DNA of 64,000 nt from Blastococcus sp. PRF04-17 (GTDB lineage Bacteria > Actinomycetota > Actinomycetes > Mycobacteriales > Geodermatophilaceae). How positions within the stretch are numbered: the first letter of the stretch is position 1; each line of letters starts with the position of its first letter. A model generated the notes under the pieces. That model saw only the letters and a program-made list of their open reading frames with translations, was not told where the DNA came from and did not search any database. Both the position numbers and the translations under genes were made by a program. Below, one piece after another: positions 1-13,862 of the stretch. Where the stretch lies: contig NZ_CP095412.1 of the NCBI RefSeq assembly GCF_023016265.1, positions 1,116,001-1,180,000 on the forward strand, written 5' to 3'.

Positions 1-614
1 ATGTCGCGCACGAGCTCGACGTCGTCGGGCGAGCGGACGAACGACAGGGCGATGAAGTCGACGCCCAGGTGCAGGGCGAAGCGGAGGTCCTCCTCGTCCT
101 TGTCCGACAACGCCGGCACGCTCACCGCGACGCCGGGCAGTGACAGACCCTTGTTGTTGGACACCTCTCCGCCCTCGACCACGAGGCAGAACACATCCGG
201 GCCCTGGACGCGGACGACGGTCAGCGCGAGCTTGCCGTCGTCGACGAGCAGCCGGTCACCGACGCGGACGTCGTCAGCCAGGTTCTTGTAGGTCGTGGAC
301 ACGCGGGCGGCCGTGCCCTCGACCTCCTCGACGGTGATGCACACCTGCGTGCCGGTGGCCCACTCGACGGGACCCTCGGCGAAGGTGCCCAGCCGGATCT
401 TCGGCCCCTGCAGGTCGGCGAGGACGGCGACGGCGTGTCCGGTGGCATCGGAGGCCCGCCGCACCAGGTCGTAGGACGCCGCGTGGTGCTCGTGCTTGCC
501 GTGGCTGAAGTTCAGCCGGGCCACGTCCATGCCGGACTCGACGAGGGCGGTGATCTGCTCCAGCGAGCTCGTGGCCGGTCCGAGGGTGCAGACGATCTTC
601 GCGCGGCGTGGCAT
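1..614 (-). CDS. pyk: pyruvate kinase, N-terminal part (cut by window edge)
   Basis: Glycolytic enzyme that transfers phosphate from phosphoenolpyruvate to ADP in the cytoplasm. The translation opens MPRRAKIVCTLGPATSS, the standard pyruvate kinase start, followed by the GMDVARLNFSHG and ADLQGPKIRLG motifs of the first barrel strands and then the inserted B domain (residues about 70-165). The barrel resumes at the left edge with DKDEEDLRFALHLGVDFIALSF. About 204 codons are inside; the C-terminal half is outside the window. The ATG has no Shine-Dalgarno but follows a TAGCGT box by 7 nt, so the mRNA is probably leaderless. It lies 89 nt downstream of gltD and seems to have its own promoter. Confidence 0.96.
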   Translation of the reverse strand, partial: MPRRAKIVCTLGPATSSLEQITALVESGMDVARLNFSHGKHEHHAASYDLVRRASDATGHAVAVLADLQGPKIRLGTFAEGPVEWATGTQVCITVEEVEGTAARVSTTYKNLADDVRVGDRLLVDDGKLALTVVRVQGPDVFCLVVEGGEVSNNKGLSLPGVAVSVPALSDKDEEDLRFALHLGVDFIALSFVRSPDDVELVRD

Positions 615-621
615 GGGAAGA

Positions 622-627
622 ACGCTA
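622..627 (-). promoter_or_regulatory. -10 box of a leaderless pyk promoter
   Basis: TAGCGT (TANNNT class) lies exactly 7 nt before the pyk ATG on the minus strand, so transcription would start at or next to the start codon. No ribosome-binding site is present. The same geometry recurs before other genes in the window. Confidence 0.55.
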
Positions 628-703
628 TGACATGGCGTCCCTCCGGGCCGCACCGCGTCCAGGAGCCCTCCCCGTGTCCGCAGGAGCGAGCCCGTTCCGC
701 CCG

Positions 704-2194
704 CTACCTGAGAGCGATCGCCGTGGGCGTGACCGGCCGCGGGAGCATCGACTCGCCGGTGAGCCAGGTGTCGGCGGCTGCGGCGGCAGCCCGACCCTCG
801 GCGATCGCCCACACGATGAGCGACTGGCCGCGGCCCATGTCACCGGCCACGAAGACGCCCGGCACGGTCGACATGAACTCGCCGTCCCGCGCGACGTTGC
901 CCCGCCCGTCGACCTCGACCGCGAGCGCGTCGACGAGGCCCTCCCGCTGGGCTCCGGTGAAGCCCATGGCGAGGAAGACCAGGTCGGCCGGCAGCTCCCG
1001 CTCGCTGCCCTCGATCTTCTGGAAACGGCCGTCCACCCGCTCGACCTCGTGCAGCAGGATCGCGCGCACGTTCCCGGAGTCGTCGCCGAGGAAGCGCTCG
1101 GTGTTGACCGAGTAGAGCCGCTCGCCGCCCTCCTCGTGCGCGCTGGAGACACGCATGATCATCGGGTAGGTCGGCCAGGGGTTCACCGACTGGTCCCGCC
1201 GGTCCGGCGGCGCGGGCATGATCTCCAGCTGGGTCACCGAGGCGGCGCCCTGCCGGTGCGCGGTGCCCAGGCAGTCCGCGCCCGTGTCGCCGCCACCGAT
1301 GATCACCACGTGCTTGCCCTTGGCGTTGATCGGCGGGTCGTCGAGCTCGCCCAGCGCCTGCAGGTTGCCGTACGGCAGGTACTCCATCGCCAGGTGGATC
1401 CCGGCCAGCTCGCGGCCCGGGGCGGGCAGGTCGCGGCCGACCGTCGCGCCACCGGCGAGGACGACGGCGTCGTGGTCGGCGCGCAGCTGCTCGGCAGACA
1501 GGTCGCCCTCGCCGGACCCCCCGACCTCGACCCCCGTCACGAACCGCGTGCCCTCGGCGCGCATCTGGTCCAGCCGCCGGTCGAGGACGGCCTTCTCCAT
1601 CTTGAACTCGGGGATGCCGTAGCGGAGCAACCCGCCGATGCGGTCGGCCCGCTCGTACACGGTCACGTCATGACCGGCCCGCGTCAGCTGCTGCGCGGCG
1701 GCCAGGCCCGCCGGACCGGAGCCGACCACGGCGATGCGCTTGCCGGTGCGCTCGGCCGGCGTCTGCGGCTCGACCCAGCCCTCGTCCCAGGCCCGGTCGA
1801 TGATCTCCCACTCGATCTGCTTGATCGTGACCGGCGACTCCTGCAGGTTCAGCACGCAGGAGCCCTCGCACGGCGCCGGGCACAGCTTGCCGGTGAACTC
1901 CGGGAAGTTGTTGGTCGCGTGCAGCCGCTCGATGGCGTCGTGCCAGTCGTCGCGGCGGGCCAGGTCGTTCCACTCCGGGATCAGGTTCGCCACCGGGCAG
2001 GCGTGGTGGCAGAACGGGATGCCGCAGTCCATGCAGCGCGCGGCCTGCTTGCGCACCGCGGCGACCGGGAAGACCTCGTCCTCACCGTTCTGCCGGGAGA
2101 GGTAGACGTCCTTCCAGTCCATGATCCGGATGTCGACCGGTCGCCGCGGGGGCAGCTCCCGGTCGTACTTGAGGAATCCGGTGGTGTCAGCCAC
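704..2194 (-). CDS. gltD: glutamate synthase small (beta) subunit
   Basis: NADPH-oxidising, electron-input subunit of glutamate synthase, which makes two glutamates from glutamine and 2-oxoglutarate. The 496-residue protein has the N-terminal [4Fe-4S] cysteines (Cys54, 57, 62, 66 in RCMDCGIPFCHHAC), a second cluster CPAPCEGSC, the FAD-binding loop VVGSGPAGLAAAQ and the NADPH-binding loop IIGGGDTGADCLG. GTG 2194 is chosen because GGAGAAGG lies 7 nt upstream and MADTTGFLKY is the family start. The gene lies downstream of gltB, separated from it by a long inverted repeat. It is intact, unlike gltB. Confidence 0.97.
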   Translation of the reverse strand: MADTTGFLKYDRELPPRRPVDIRIMDWKDVYLSRQNGEDEVFPVAAVRKQAARCMDCGIPFCHHACPVANLIPEWNDLARRDDWHDAIERLHATNNFPEFTGKLCPAPCEGSCVLNLQESPVTIKQIEWEIIDRAWDEGWVEPQTPAERTGKRIAVVGSGPAGLAAAQQLTRAGHDVTVYERADRIGGLLRYGIPEFKMEKAVLDRRLDQMRAEGTRFVTGVEVGGSGEGDLSAEQLRADHDAVVLAGGATVGRDLPAPGRELAGIHLAMEYLPYGNLQALGELDDPPINAKGKHVVIIGGGDTGADCLGTAHRQGAASVTQLEIMPAPPDRRDQSVNPWPTYPMIMRVSSAHEEGGERLYSVNTERFLGDDSGNVRAILLHEVERVDGRFQKIEGSERELPADLVFLAMGFTGAQREGLVDALAVEVDGRGNVARDGEFMSTVPGVFVAGDMGRGQSLIVWAIAEGRAAAAAADTWLTGESMLPRPVTPTAIALR

Positions 2195-2233
2195 GAGCCT
2201 TCTCCATCGAGACGGTGCCCGGCACGCCCTTCG

Positions 2234-2287
2234 CGCTTTCTGTACCGAAAGCTGAGCGGGGACGGCGAGCTTTCGGTACAGAAAGCG
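2234..2287. repeat. long inverted repeat between gltB and gltD
   Basis: Two perfectly complementary 20-bp arms (2234-2253 and 2268-2287) are separated by 14 nt. Each arm contains its own near-palindrome, CTTTC-N6-GAAAG, so two alternative folds are possible: one long stem or two small hairpins. It fills the 104-bp gap between the gltB stop and the gltD start. It could be an intergenic REP-like repeat or an attenuating or mRNA-stability element that sets the ratio of the two subunits. Confidence 0.85.
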
Positions 2288-2298
2288 GGAGCGGGGTG

Positions 2299-6946
<4,648 letters not shown>

Positions 6947-7315
6947 GTCACTCCCGTCGTCGGCGGCCGTCCTGCCCGGGCATGGGCGCGGACGGGGGCG
7001 GTGGGCCCGGCCGGGTTGGTCAGAGGGCGGCTGTCATGGGCTGCGGGGAAGGCGGCACGGCGGAGAGCCGGGGCGCCGGGCGGAACGTGCGTCCCGTTTC
7101 CGGCGGCGGCTCGAGCCCGACGGGTGGTGACCGCCGGGCTGTCGTCCGCGGGGCGACGCTGGCCCGGTCCGACGGTGCGACCCGGCCAGGATCGCCGGCG
7201 GGTCTGCTGCGAAGGGTACACAGCGGTAACCCCGCGCCCATACGCCCGAACCGGAGTTCCGGCGCGTCGGCAGGATCACGTCGGTCGTTGGCCGGTCCCT
7301 GCCTGCGCGGACGGC
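6947..7315. promoter_or_regulatory. lgt-gltB spacer with a GlnR-like box (minus strand, 7215-7230)
   Basis: This 369-bp stretch holds no credible gene on either strand. On the minus strand it contains GTTAC-N6-GTACC (7230 down to 7215), one base from the actinobacterial GlnR half-box pair GTNAC-N6-GNAAC. The box overlaps a TANNNT sequence, TACCCT (7218-7213), that could be the -10 of a gltBD promoter about 260 nt before the gltB start. Control of glutamate synthase by the nitrogen regulator GlnR would make sense, but the match is short and only one pair was found. Confidence 0.35.
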
Positions 7316-8259
7316 TCAGCCGGGGTCGGGTGGGCGGTGATCCTCCTCACGGGGGGCCGCGGCGGACGACTCCTCCGAGGACCCAGCGGGGACCGACGTG
7401 CCCTCCTCCGGCTCCTCCTCGGCCCCGCCTCGATCGATCACCTCGCGCGGCCGCCCGCGCATGTAGAGGAAGTACGCCAGGGCGCCGAGCCCCACCACGA
7501 TCGAGGTGAACACGTTGATGCGCACCCCGAAGGGCTCCTCGGCCGGGTCGGTCCGCAGCAGCTCGATCCAGAGCCGGCCGGCGCAGTAGGACAGCACGTA
7601 CAGGGCGAACGCACGGCCGTGGCCCAGCCGGAAGCGCCGGTCGGCCCAGATGACCAGCGCCGCGGCAGCCAGGTTCCAGAGCAGCTCGTAGAGGAAGGTC
7701 GGATGGAAGGTGCCGAGCACCACCGGCTCACCATCGGGGCCGGACAGGGCCCGGCCGTTCGCCCACTCGTGGATCGTCAGGCCCCACGGCAGGTCGGTCG
7801 GCCCGCCGTAGAGCTCGTTGTTGAACCAGTTGCCCAGCCGGCCGATCGCCTGCGCCACGAGCAGGCCCGGGGCGAGGGCGTCGGCGAAGGCCGGGAGCGG
7901 GATGCCCTTGCGGCGGCAGGCGATCCACGCACCGACGCCGCCGAAGGCGATCGCCCCCCAGATGCCGAGGCCGCCCTCCCAGATGGCGAAGGCCCGCATC
8001 GGGTCGCCGCCCTCGCCGAAGTAGGCGCGGGGGCTGGAGATCACGTGGTAGATCCGGCCGCCGACGATGCCGAAGGGCACCGCCCAGACGGCGATGTCGA
8101 GGGTCTCCCCGGAGCGCCGCCGCGAGCGACCCAGCGCCGGTCGGTGAGCCAGGCAGCCGCGACGATGCCCGCCACGATGCAGAGGGCGTAGGCCCGCAAC
8201 GGCAACGGACCGAGCTCCCAGACGCCCTGCGTCGGGCTGGGGATGGCGGCGAGGATCAT
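7316..8259 (-). CDS. lgt: prolipoprotein diacylglyceryl transferase, one frameshift
   Basis: Membrane enzyme that moves diacylglycerol from phosphatidylglycerol to the lipobox cysteine of prolipoproteins, the step before LspA. Several membrane segments are visible, plus the Lgt signature [15 protein letters not shown] and [10 protein letters not shown]. The C-terminal tail is polar and Glu/Ser-rich (about 40 residues). The N-terminus [14 protein letters not shown] lies in one frame and the rest in the next; the shift falls near 8109-8122 and equals one lost base. The ATG overlaps the trpA stop (TGATG), so translation is coupled. A trpA-lgt junction is common in actinobacteria. About 314 residues once repaired. 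Confidence 0.93.
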
Positions 8260-9056
8260 CACCGCGCTCCCACGGACCGGACACCCCGGGCCAGGTCGTC
8301 GGTCAGGGCCCGGACGCCGTCGGCGCCGCGCCCCTCCAGCAGCTCCCGCACGTACGCCGAGCCCACGATCACGCCGTCGGCGAAGGCGGCCACCTCGGCG
8401 GCCTGGTCGCCGTTCGAGACGCCGAGACCGACGCAGACCGCCAGCTCGGGGGCCACCTCGCGGGTGCGCGCGACGAGCTTCTCCGCGGCGTCCCCGACCG
8501 TGGCGCGGGTGCCGGTGACGCCCATCGTGGAGGCGGCGTAGACGAAGCCCCGGCAGGCGGCGGTCGTGGACCGCAGCCGGGCGTCGGTCGACGAGGGGGC
8601 GACCAGGAACACCCGGTCGAGATCGGCGCGCTCCGCGGCGGCCAGCCACTCCCCGGCCTCCTCGGGGATGAGGTCGGGGGTGATGATCCCCGCTCCTCCG
8701 GCGGCGGCGAGGTCGGTGGCGAACCGGTCGACGCCGTAGCGCTCGATCGGGTTCCAGTAGCTCATCACCACGGGGACGGCGCCGGCGGCGGCCACCGCCT
8801 GCACCGCGCGCAGCACGTCGCGCAGGCCCACGCCCGCACGGACGGCGACGTCGACAGCCTGCTGGATCACCGGCCCGTCCATGCCCGGGTCGCTGTAGGG
8901 GACGCCGATCTCCATGATGTCGGCACCCGCCTCGACCGCGGCCGTCATGGCCTCGACGGAACCGGGGACGTCGGGGTAGCCGACCGGGACGTACGCGATC
9001 AGCGCGGCCCGGCCCTCGGCCTTGGCCTTCCCGATGCGCTCGGCCAGCTTGCTCAC
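8259..9056 (-). CDS. trpA: tryptophan synthase alpha subunit
   Basis: Cleaves indole-3-glycerol phosphate to indole, which passes through a tunnel to TrpB. The 265-residue barrel has the active-site motif [17 protein letters not shown] (catalytic Glu and Asp) and the phosphate loop [19 protein letters not shown] corresponds to the mobile loop 6 region. The start overlaps the trpB stop by 4 nt, and the stop overlaps the lgt start by one base, so all three are translationally coupled. Confidence 0.98.
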   Translation of the reverse strand: MSKLAERIGKAKAEGRAALIAYVPVGYPDVPGSVEAMTAAVEAGADIMEIGVPYSDPGMDGPVIQQAVDVAVRAGVGLRDVLRAVQAVAAAGAVPVVMSYWNPIERYGVDRFATDLAAAGGAGIITPDLIPEEAGEWLAAAERADLDRVFLVAPSSTDARLRSTTAACRGFVYAASTMGVTGTRATVGDAAEKLVARTREVAPELAVCVGLGVSNGDQAAEVAAFADGVIVGSAYVRELLEGRGADGVRALTDDLARGVRSVGAR

Positions 9057-10402
9057 GCGCTCTCCCCCGCGTCGGGGCCGCTCACGGCCTCGTCGTTGCT
9101 GACCGCGCCCTCGGTGGGCTGCTGGTGCTCGTCCAGCCCGGCGCCCGGCTCCGAGTGGTCACGGTCGCCGAGACCGAACCACCTCGACGCCGTCTCGACG
9201 TCCTTGTCCCCCCGGCCGGACAGGTTGACCAGCAGCAGCGCGTCCGGTCCGAGCTCCCTGCCCAGCACCAGGGCACCGGCGAGGGCGTGCGCCGACTCGA
9301 TCGCCGGGATGATGCCCTCCGTCCGGCAGAGCAGCGCGAAGGCCTCCATGGCCTCGGCGTCGGTCACCGGGCGGTACTCGGCGCGGCCGATGTCGTGCAG
9401 GTACGAGTGCTCGGGGCCGACGCCCGGGTAGTCGAGGCCGGCGCTGATCGAGTGCGACTCGATGGTCTGCCCGTTGTCGTCCTGCAGCAGGTAGGACCGG
9501 GCGCCGTGCAGCACACCCGGCGAGCCGCCGGTGATGGTGGCGGCGTGCCGGCCGGTGCCGACCCCGTCCCCGCCGGCCTCCAGGCCGACCAGCCGCACGC
9601 CCTCGTCGGGGACGAAGGCGGTGAAGATGCCGATCGCGTTGGAACCGCCGCCGACGCAGGCGAGCACCGCGTCGGGCAGCCGGCCGACCCGCTCGAGCAC
9701 CTGCTCGCGGGCCTCGTCGCCGATCACCCGCTGGAAGTCACGGACCATCGCCGGGAAGGGGTGCGGGCCGGCGACGGTGCCGAACACGTAGTTCGTCGAC
9801 TCGACGTTGGTGACCCAGTCGCGGAACGCCTCGTTGATCGCGTCCTTGAGCGTCCGCGAGCCGGTGGTGACGGGGATGACCTCGGCGCCGAGCAGTCGCA
9901 TGCGGGCGACGTTGAGCGCCTGGCGGCGGGTGTCCTCCTCACCCATGTAGACGGTGCAGGACAGCCCCATGAGGGCCGCGGCCGTCGCCGTCGCCACCCC
10001 GTGCTGGCCGGCACCGGTCTCGGCGATGACCCGCGTCTTGCCGATGCGCCTGGTGAGCAGCGCCTGGCCGAGCACGTTGTTGATCTTGTGCGAGCCCGTG
10101 TGGTTGAGGTCCTCGCGCTTGAGCAGGACCCGTGCGCCGCCGGCGTGCTCGGCGAACTTCGGCACCTCGGTCAGCGGGCTCGGCCGGCCGGTGTAGTCGC
10201 GCTGCAGCCGGTCGAACTCCTCCAGGAACGACGGGTCGACGCGCATGGCCTCGTACGCCTCGGTCAGGTCGTCGAGCGCCGCGATCAGCGCCTCCGGCAC
10301 GAAACGCCCGCCGAAGATGCCGAAGTGGCCGGTCTCGTCCGGCCAGCCCGGGCGCGCCGGCAGGACGCGTTCTCCGGGCTGCGGCGGGCTGGTGGTCGTC
10401 AT
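9053..10402 (-). CDS. trpB: tryptophan synthase beta subunit
   Basis: PLP enzyme that joins indole and serine into tryptophan. The PLP-binding lysine is Lys106 in [12 protein letters not shown], the phosphate-binding loop is [10 protein letters not shown], and [12 protein letters not shown] lines the active site. At 449 residues it is about 50 longer than the E. coli enzyme, because of a C-terminal acidic, probably disordered tail after the last fold element (VETASRWFG), rich in Asp, Glu, Gly and Pro. It sits 22 nt downstream of trpC and overlaps trpA by 4 nt. Confidence 0.98.
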   Translation of the reverse strand: MTTTSPPQPGERVLPARPGWPDETGHFGIFGGRFVPEALIAALDDLTEAYEAMRVDPSFLEEFDRLQRDYTGRPSPLTEVPKFAEHAGGARVLLKREDLNHTGSHKINNVLGQALLTRRIGKTRVIAETGAGQHGVATATAAALMGLSCTVYMGEEDTRRQALNVARMRLLGAEVIPVTTGSRTLKDAINEAFRDWVTNVESTNYVFGTVAGPHPFPAMVRDFQRVIGDEAREQVLERVGRLPDAVLACVGGGSNAIGIFTAFVPDEGVRLVGLEAGGDGVGTGRHAATITGGSPGVLHGARSYLLQDDNGQTIESHSISAGLDYPGVGPEHSYLHDIGRAEYRPVTDAEAMEAFALLCRTEGIIPAIESAHALAGALVLGRELGPDALLLVNLSGRGDKDVETASRWFGLGDRDHSEPGAGLDEHQQPTEGAVSNDEAVSGPDAGESA

Positions 10403-10424
10403 GCCCCCAGCGTAGGGACCGTCG

Positions 10425-11234
10425 TCAGCGACTCGTGCGCGGCGTGGCCGGGTGCGACCCGGCGGTCACCAGGTCGGCGACGGCCTGACGGGCGTCGCCG
10501 GCGGTGACCAGGCCCTCGCCGACGAGGACGGCGTCGGCGCCGGCACCGGCGTAGCTGATGAGGTCGTGCGGTCCACGCACTCCGGACTCGGCCACCTTGA
10601 CCACGCCCGAGGGCAGGCCCGGTGCGATCCGCTCGAAGGTGGAGCGGTCGACGTGCAGCGTGGTGAGGTCGCGGGCGTTGACACCGATCACCGACGCGCC
10701 GGCGTCCAGCGCCCGGTCGGCCTCGGCCTCGGTGTGCACCTCGACCAGCGCGGTCATGCCGAGGGACTCGACCCGCTCGAGCAGGCCGACCAGCGCGTTC
10801 TGCTCGAGGGCGGCGACGATCAGCAGCACGACGTCGGCGCCGTGGGCGCGCGCCTCGTGCACCTGGTAGCTGGTGACGACGAAGTCCTTGCAGAGCACGG
10901 GCACGTCGACCACCGCGCGGACCGCGTCGAGGTCCTCGTGCGAGCCGCCGAACCGGCGTCGCTCGGTCAGGACGCTGATCACCCGCGCGCCGCCGTCGGC
11001 GTACTGCGCGGCGAGTTCGGCGGGGTCGGGGATGGTCGCGAGGTCGCCCTTGGACGGGCTGCGCCGCTTGACCTCGGCGATCACGCCGACGCCGGGGGCG
11101 CGCAGGGCGGCCAGGGCGTCGAGCGCCGGGCGGGCGTCGAGGGCGGCGGCCTTCACCTCGGCCAGCGGGGTGCGGGCCTCGCGGGCGGCGAGGTCCTCGC
11201 GCACGCCGGCCACGATCTCGTCGAGCACGTTCAC
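10425..11234 (-). CDS. trpC: indole-3-glycerol phosphate synthase
   Basis: Closes the indole ring from carboxyphenylamino-deoxyribulose phosphate. The 269-residue barrel shows the family motifs [13 protein letters not shown] (catalytic Glu and Lys), LCKDFV (catalytic Lys) and [15 protein letters not shown] 11234 gives the usual start (V)[18 protein letters not shown]; longer in-frame starts lack homology. The direct upstream sequence has only a weak ribosome site. A strong AGGAGG precedes a tiny 7-codon ORF whose stop overlaps this GTG, which suggests translational coupling. Confidence 0.96.
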   Translation of the reverse strand: MNVLDEIVAGVREDLAAREARTPLAEVKAAALDARPALDALAALRAPGVGVIAEVKRRSPSKGDLATIPDPAELAAQYADGGARVISVLTERRRFGGSHEDLDAVRAVVDVPVLCKDFVVTSYQVHEARAHGADVVLLIVAALEQNALVGLLERVESLGMTALVEVHTEAEADRALDAGASVIGVNARDLTTLHVDRSTFERIAPGLPSGVVKVAESGVRGPHDLISYAGAGADAVLVGEGLVTAGDARQAVADLVTAGSHPATPRTSR

Positions 11235-11374
11235 GGCGTCGTCCGCTCGCTCACGCGGCCTCCTGGATGTCGCACCGGTACGTCCCCTCACCAGCCGGAT
11301 CGGTTGGACTCACTCTAGAGGCGGCACCCCGGCGTCCCGGCCGGGGGCGGCAGAAGCGGCCCCCATCGGTTCCG

Positions 11375-11964
11375 CTAGGCGGTCGGGTCCTCGCCGCGGT
11401 CCAGCGCCTGCCACGCGTCCTGCGCGCGGTCCTCGTCGCTGCGCCGCGCAGGGGCTGGCGCACCGGCCGGGGTGCGCTCGTACCGGCGTCCCATCGCCGG
11501 CCACCGCCGGCCGCGCAGCACCACGAGCACGCCGGCACCGACGGCGAGAACCCCGGCGCCGACCGCGAGCGTGGGCCACGACGGGACGGTCGCCAGGTCG
11601 ACCACGCGCCCCCAGCCGATGCCTGCCAGCATCGCCGCGCGCTCGTCGAGGCCACCGCCGAGGGCGTGACCGCCCGACCACGCCAGCGCGCCGCCGCCAC
11701 CATCACGAGCAGGCCCACGGCGACCCGCCCCGCGCCCCGGACCGCGAGCAGCGCAACCGCCCCCGCCAGCAGCACGAGGCCGGCGGCCGGCACCAGGGGG
11801 GCGGCGTCGGTCCCGTTCAGCGCGTCGCCCACCGGGGGCAGCGGCGCCGACCGCTCGTAGGTGACCCGGGCCCACGTCTGACCCCCGGCGACCAGGGCGA
11901 GCCCACCGGCCACGGCGGCGGCCACCACGGCCGCGGTCAGCTCGCGGCGCGGCTCGCCCGTCAC
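11375..11964 (-). CDS. trpM: Trp biosynthesis-associated membrane protein, one frameshift
   Basis: Member of the actinobacterial family that sits between trpE and trpC (TIGR02234, Trp_oprn_chp); its biochemical role is unknown. Two hydrophobic segments flank a loop starting TWARVTYERSAPLPPVG near the N-terminus, and two further segments lie downstream; the tail is polar. The reading frame changes near 11688-11699 in a GCGGCG run, equivalent to one lost base. Repaired length is about 196 residues, normal for the family. GTG 11964 overlaps the trpE stop by 4 nt. A GC hairpin without a T-tract lies between this gene and trpC. Confidence 0.85.
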
Positions 11965-13472
11965 CGGACCTCCCGGAGCCTCTCCGCCGTCGCGATCGCC
12001 GACAGCACCGCGCGTGCCTTGTGGCGGGTCTCCGCCTCCTCGGTGGCGGCGTCGCTGTCGGCGACGATCCCCGCCCCGGCCTGCACGTACGCCCGCCCCT
12101 GGTGCAGGACGGCGGTGCGGATCGCGATCGCCATGTCCATGTCGCCGCTGGCGTCGACGTAGCCGACGGTGCCCGCGTAGAGCGCCCGGCGCGTGGGCTC
12201 GAGCGACTCGATGATCTCCATGGCCCGCGGCTTGGGCGCCCCCGAGACGGTGCCCGCCGGGAACGTCGCGTCGAAGACGTCGAGCGCGTCGTGACCGTCG
12301 GCCACCTCCCCGGTCACCGTCGACACCAGGTGCATGACGTGGCTGTACTGCTCGATCCGCATGAAGTCGGGCACCTCGACGGTCCCGGGGACGCACACCC
12401 GGCCCAGGTCGTTGCGGGCCAGGTCGACGAGCATGACGTGCTCGGCGCGCTCCTTGGGGTCGGCGAGCAGACTCTCGGCCAGCCGCAGGTCCTCCTCCTC
12501 CGTCGCACCCCGCGGGCGGGTGCCGGCCGGCGGGTGCACCACCGCGGACGTGCCCGTCACCGTCACCAGCGCCTCCGGCGAGGAGCCCACGACGTCGAAC
12601 GGCGTCTCGCGGCCGGCGAACCGGAGCAGGTACATGTACGGCGAGGGGTTGGTCGCCCGGAGCACCCGGTACAGGTCGAGCGCGTCGACGTCCGAGGCGA
12701 GCTCGAAGCGCTGGGCCAGCACGACCTGGAACGCGTCCCCCGCCCTGATGTGCTCGCGCACCCGCTCGACGCCGTCCTCGAAGACCCCGGGCCGCATGTT
12801 GCTCGTCACCGGTGGGGTGTCGGCACGCTCGAGGACGGCCACACCCGGCGGCACGGCCTTGGTGAGGTCGGTGGCCATCGCGTCCAGGCGCGCCACGGCG
12901 TCGTCCCACGCGACCCCCGGGTCGCCGGGTGCCGAGCGGAAGGCGTTGGCGATGAGCAGCACGGAGCCGTCGGTGTGGTCCAGCACCGCCAGGTCGGTCA
13001 CGAACATCATCGCGAGCTCGGGCATCCCGAGGTCGTCGACGCTGGTCTGCGGCAGCCGCTCGAGACGGCGGACGACGTCGTAGCCCAGGTAACCGACCAG
13101 GCCCCCGGTCAGCGGCGGGAGGTCCGGCACCCGCGGCGAGCGCAGCCGCCGGCTGAGCGTGCGGACGGCGGCCAGCGGATCGGGCGGCAGCTCGTCGGTC
13201 AGCCCCGGGACGTCGTCCCCGAGCCACTGCGTGACGCCGTCGCGTTCGGTGAGGACACCGGCGCTGCGGACGCCGACGAAGCTGTACCGCGACCAGCGCT
13301 TGCCCTGCTCGGCCGACTCCAGCAGCACCGTGCCGGGCCGGTTGCCGGCGAGCTTGCGGTAGATGCCCACGGCGGTCTCGCTGTCGGCAAGCAGCTTGCG
13401 CGTCACCGGGACGAGCGGCTGCTGGAGCGCGGCGAACTCCTCGCGCGTCGGACTCGTGACCCCGAATCTCAC
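11961..13472 (-). CDS. trpE: anthranilate synthase component I
   Basis: Converts chorismate and ammonia to anthranilate, the first committed step to tryptophan. The 503-residue protein has the N-terminal regulatory half with the LLES Trp-feedback motif, and the chorismate-binding half with [31 protein letters not shown] and GSGD-like metal residues. GTG 13472 overlaps the hisI stop by 4 nt and gives the expected [12 protein letters not shown] start. No trpG or trpD is in the window, so the glutaminase partner is encoded elsewhere. Confidence 0.97.
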   Translation of the reverse strand: MRFGVTSPTREEFAALQQPLVPVTRKLLADSETAVGIYRKLAGNRPGTVLLESAEQGKRWSRYSFVGVRSAGVLTERDGVTQWLGDDVPGLTDELPPDPLAAVRTLSRRLRSPRVPDLPPLTGGLVGYLGYDVVRRLERLPQTSVDDLGMPELAMMFVTDLAVLDHTDGSVLLIANAFRSAPGDPGVAWDDAVARLDAMATDLTKAVPPGVAVLERADTPPVTSNMRPGVFEDGVERVREHIRAGDAFQVVLAQRFELASDVDALDLYRVLRATNPSPYMYLLRFAGRETPFDVVGSSPEALVTVTGTSAVVHPPAGTRPRGATEEEDLRLAESLLADPKERAEHVMLVDLARNDLGRVCVPGTVEVPDFMRIEQYSHVMHLVSTVTGEVADGHDALDVFDATFPAGTVSGAPKPRAMEIIESLEPTRRALYAGTVGYVDASGDMDMAIAIRTAVLHQGRAYVQAGAGIVADSDAATEEAETRHKARAVLSAIATAERLREVR

Positions 13473-13828
13473 GCGGTCACCTCCGCGGTCAGCCGACGGT
13501 GGAAGCAGCTGTGCTCGCCGGTGTGGCAGGCCGGACCCTCCTGGTCGACGAGCACGAGCAGCGCATCGCCGTCGCAGTCCAGCCGGACCTCCCGCACCCA
13601 CTGGCGGTTGCCGGAGGTCTCGCCCTTCACCCAGTACTCCCCGCGGCTGCGCGACCAGTACGTCGCGCGCCCCGTGGTCAGCGTCCGGTGCAGCGCCTCG
13701 TCGTCCATCCAGGCGAGCATGAGCACCTCGCCGGTGTCGTGCTGCTGGACGACGGCGGCCACCAGGCCGGCCGGGTCGCGGCGCAGCAGGTCGGCGACCT
13801 CCGGAGCGAGTGACGGGACTGCGGACAT
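13469..13828 (-). CDS. hisI: phosphoribosyl-AMP cyclohydrolase
   Basis: Third step of histidine biosynthesis: opens the adenine ring of phosphoribosyl-AMP. The 119-residue single-domain form carries [10 protein letters not shown], the metal motif [10 protein letters not shown] and the zinc motif CHTGEHSCF. No fused pyrophosphohydrolase (HisE) domain is present. The stop overlaps trpE by 4 nt, linking the his and trp pathways on one transcript. A CACACT sequence 6 nt before the ATG resembles the leaderless -10 boxes of the window with one base off; no Shine-Dalgarno is visible. In M. tuberculosis hisI directly follows hisF, but here hisF is 18 kb away. Confidence 0.96.
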   Translation of the reverse strand: MSAVPSLAPEVADLLRRDPAGLVAAVVQQHDTGEVLMLAWMDDEALHRTLTTGRATYWSRSRGEYWVKGETSGNRQWVREVRLDCDGDALLVLVDQEGPACHTGEHSCFHRRLTAEVTA

Positions 13829-13862
13829 GCCGCCAGTGTGCCGTGGAGCTGGTCGGCCGACC

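Noticed and set aside
11235-11375. Trp attenuator or T-box upstream of trpC
   Set aside because: A GC hairpin is present, but no leader peptide with Trp codons, no T-box motif and no T-tract were found.
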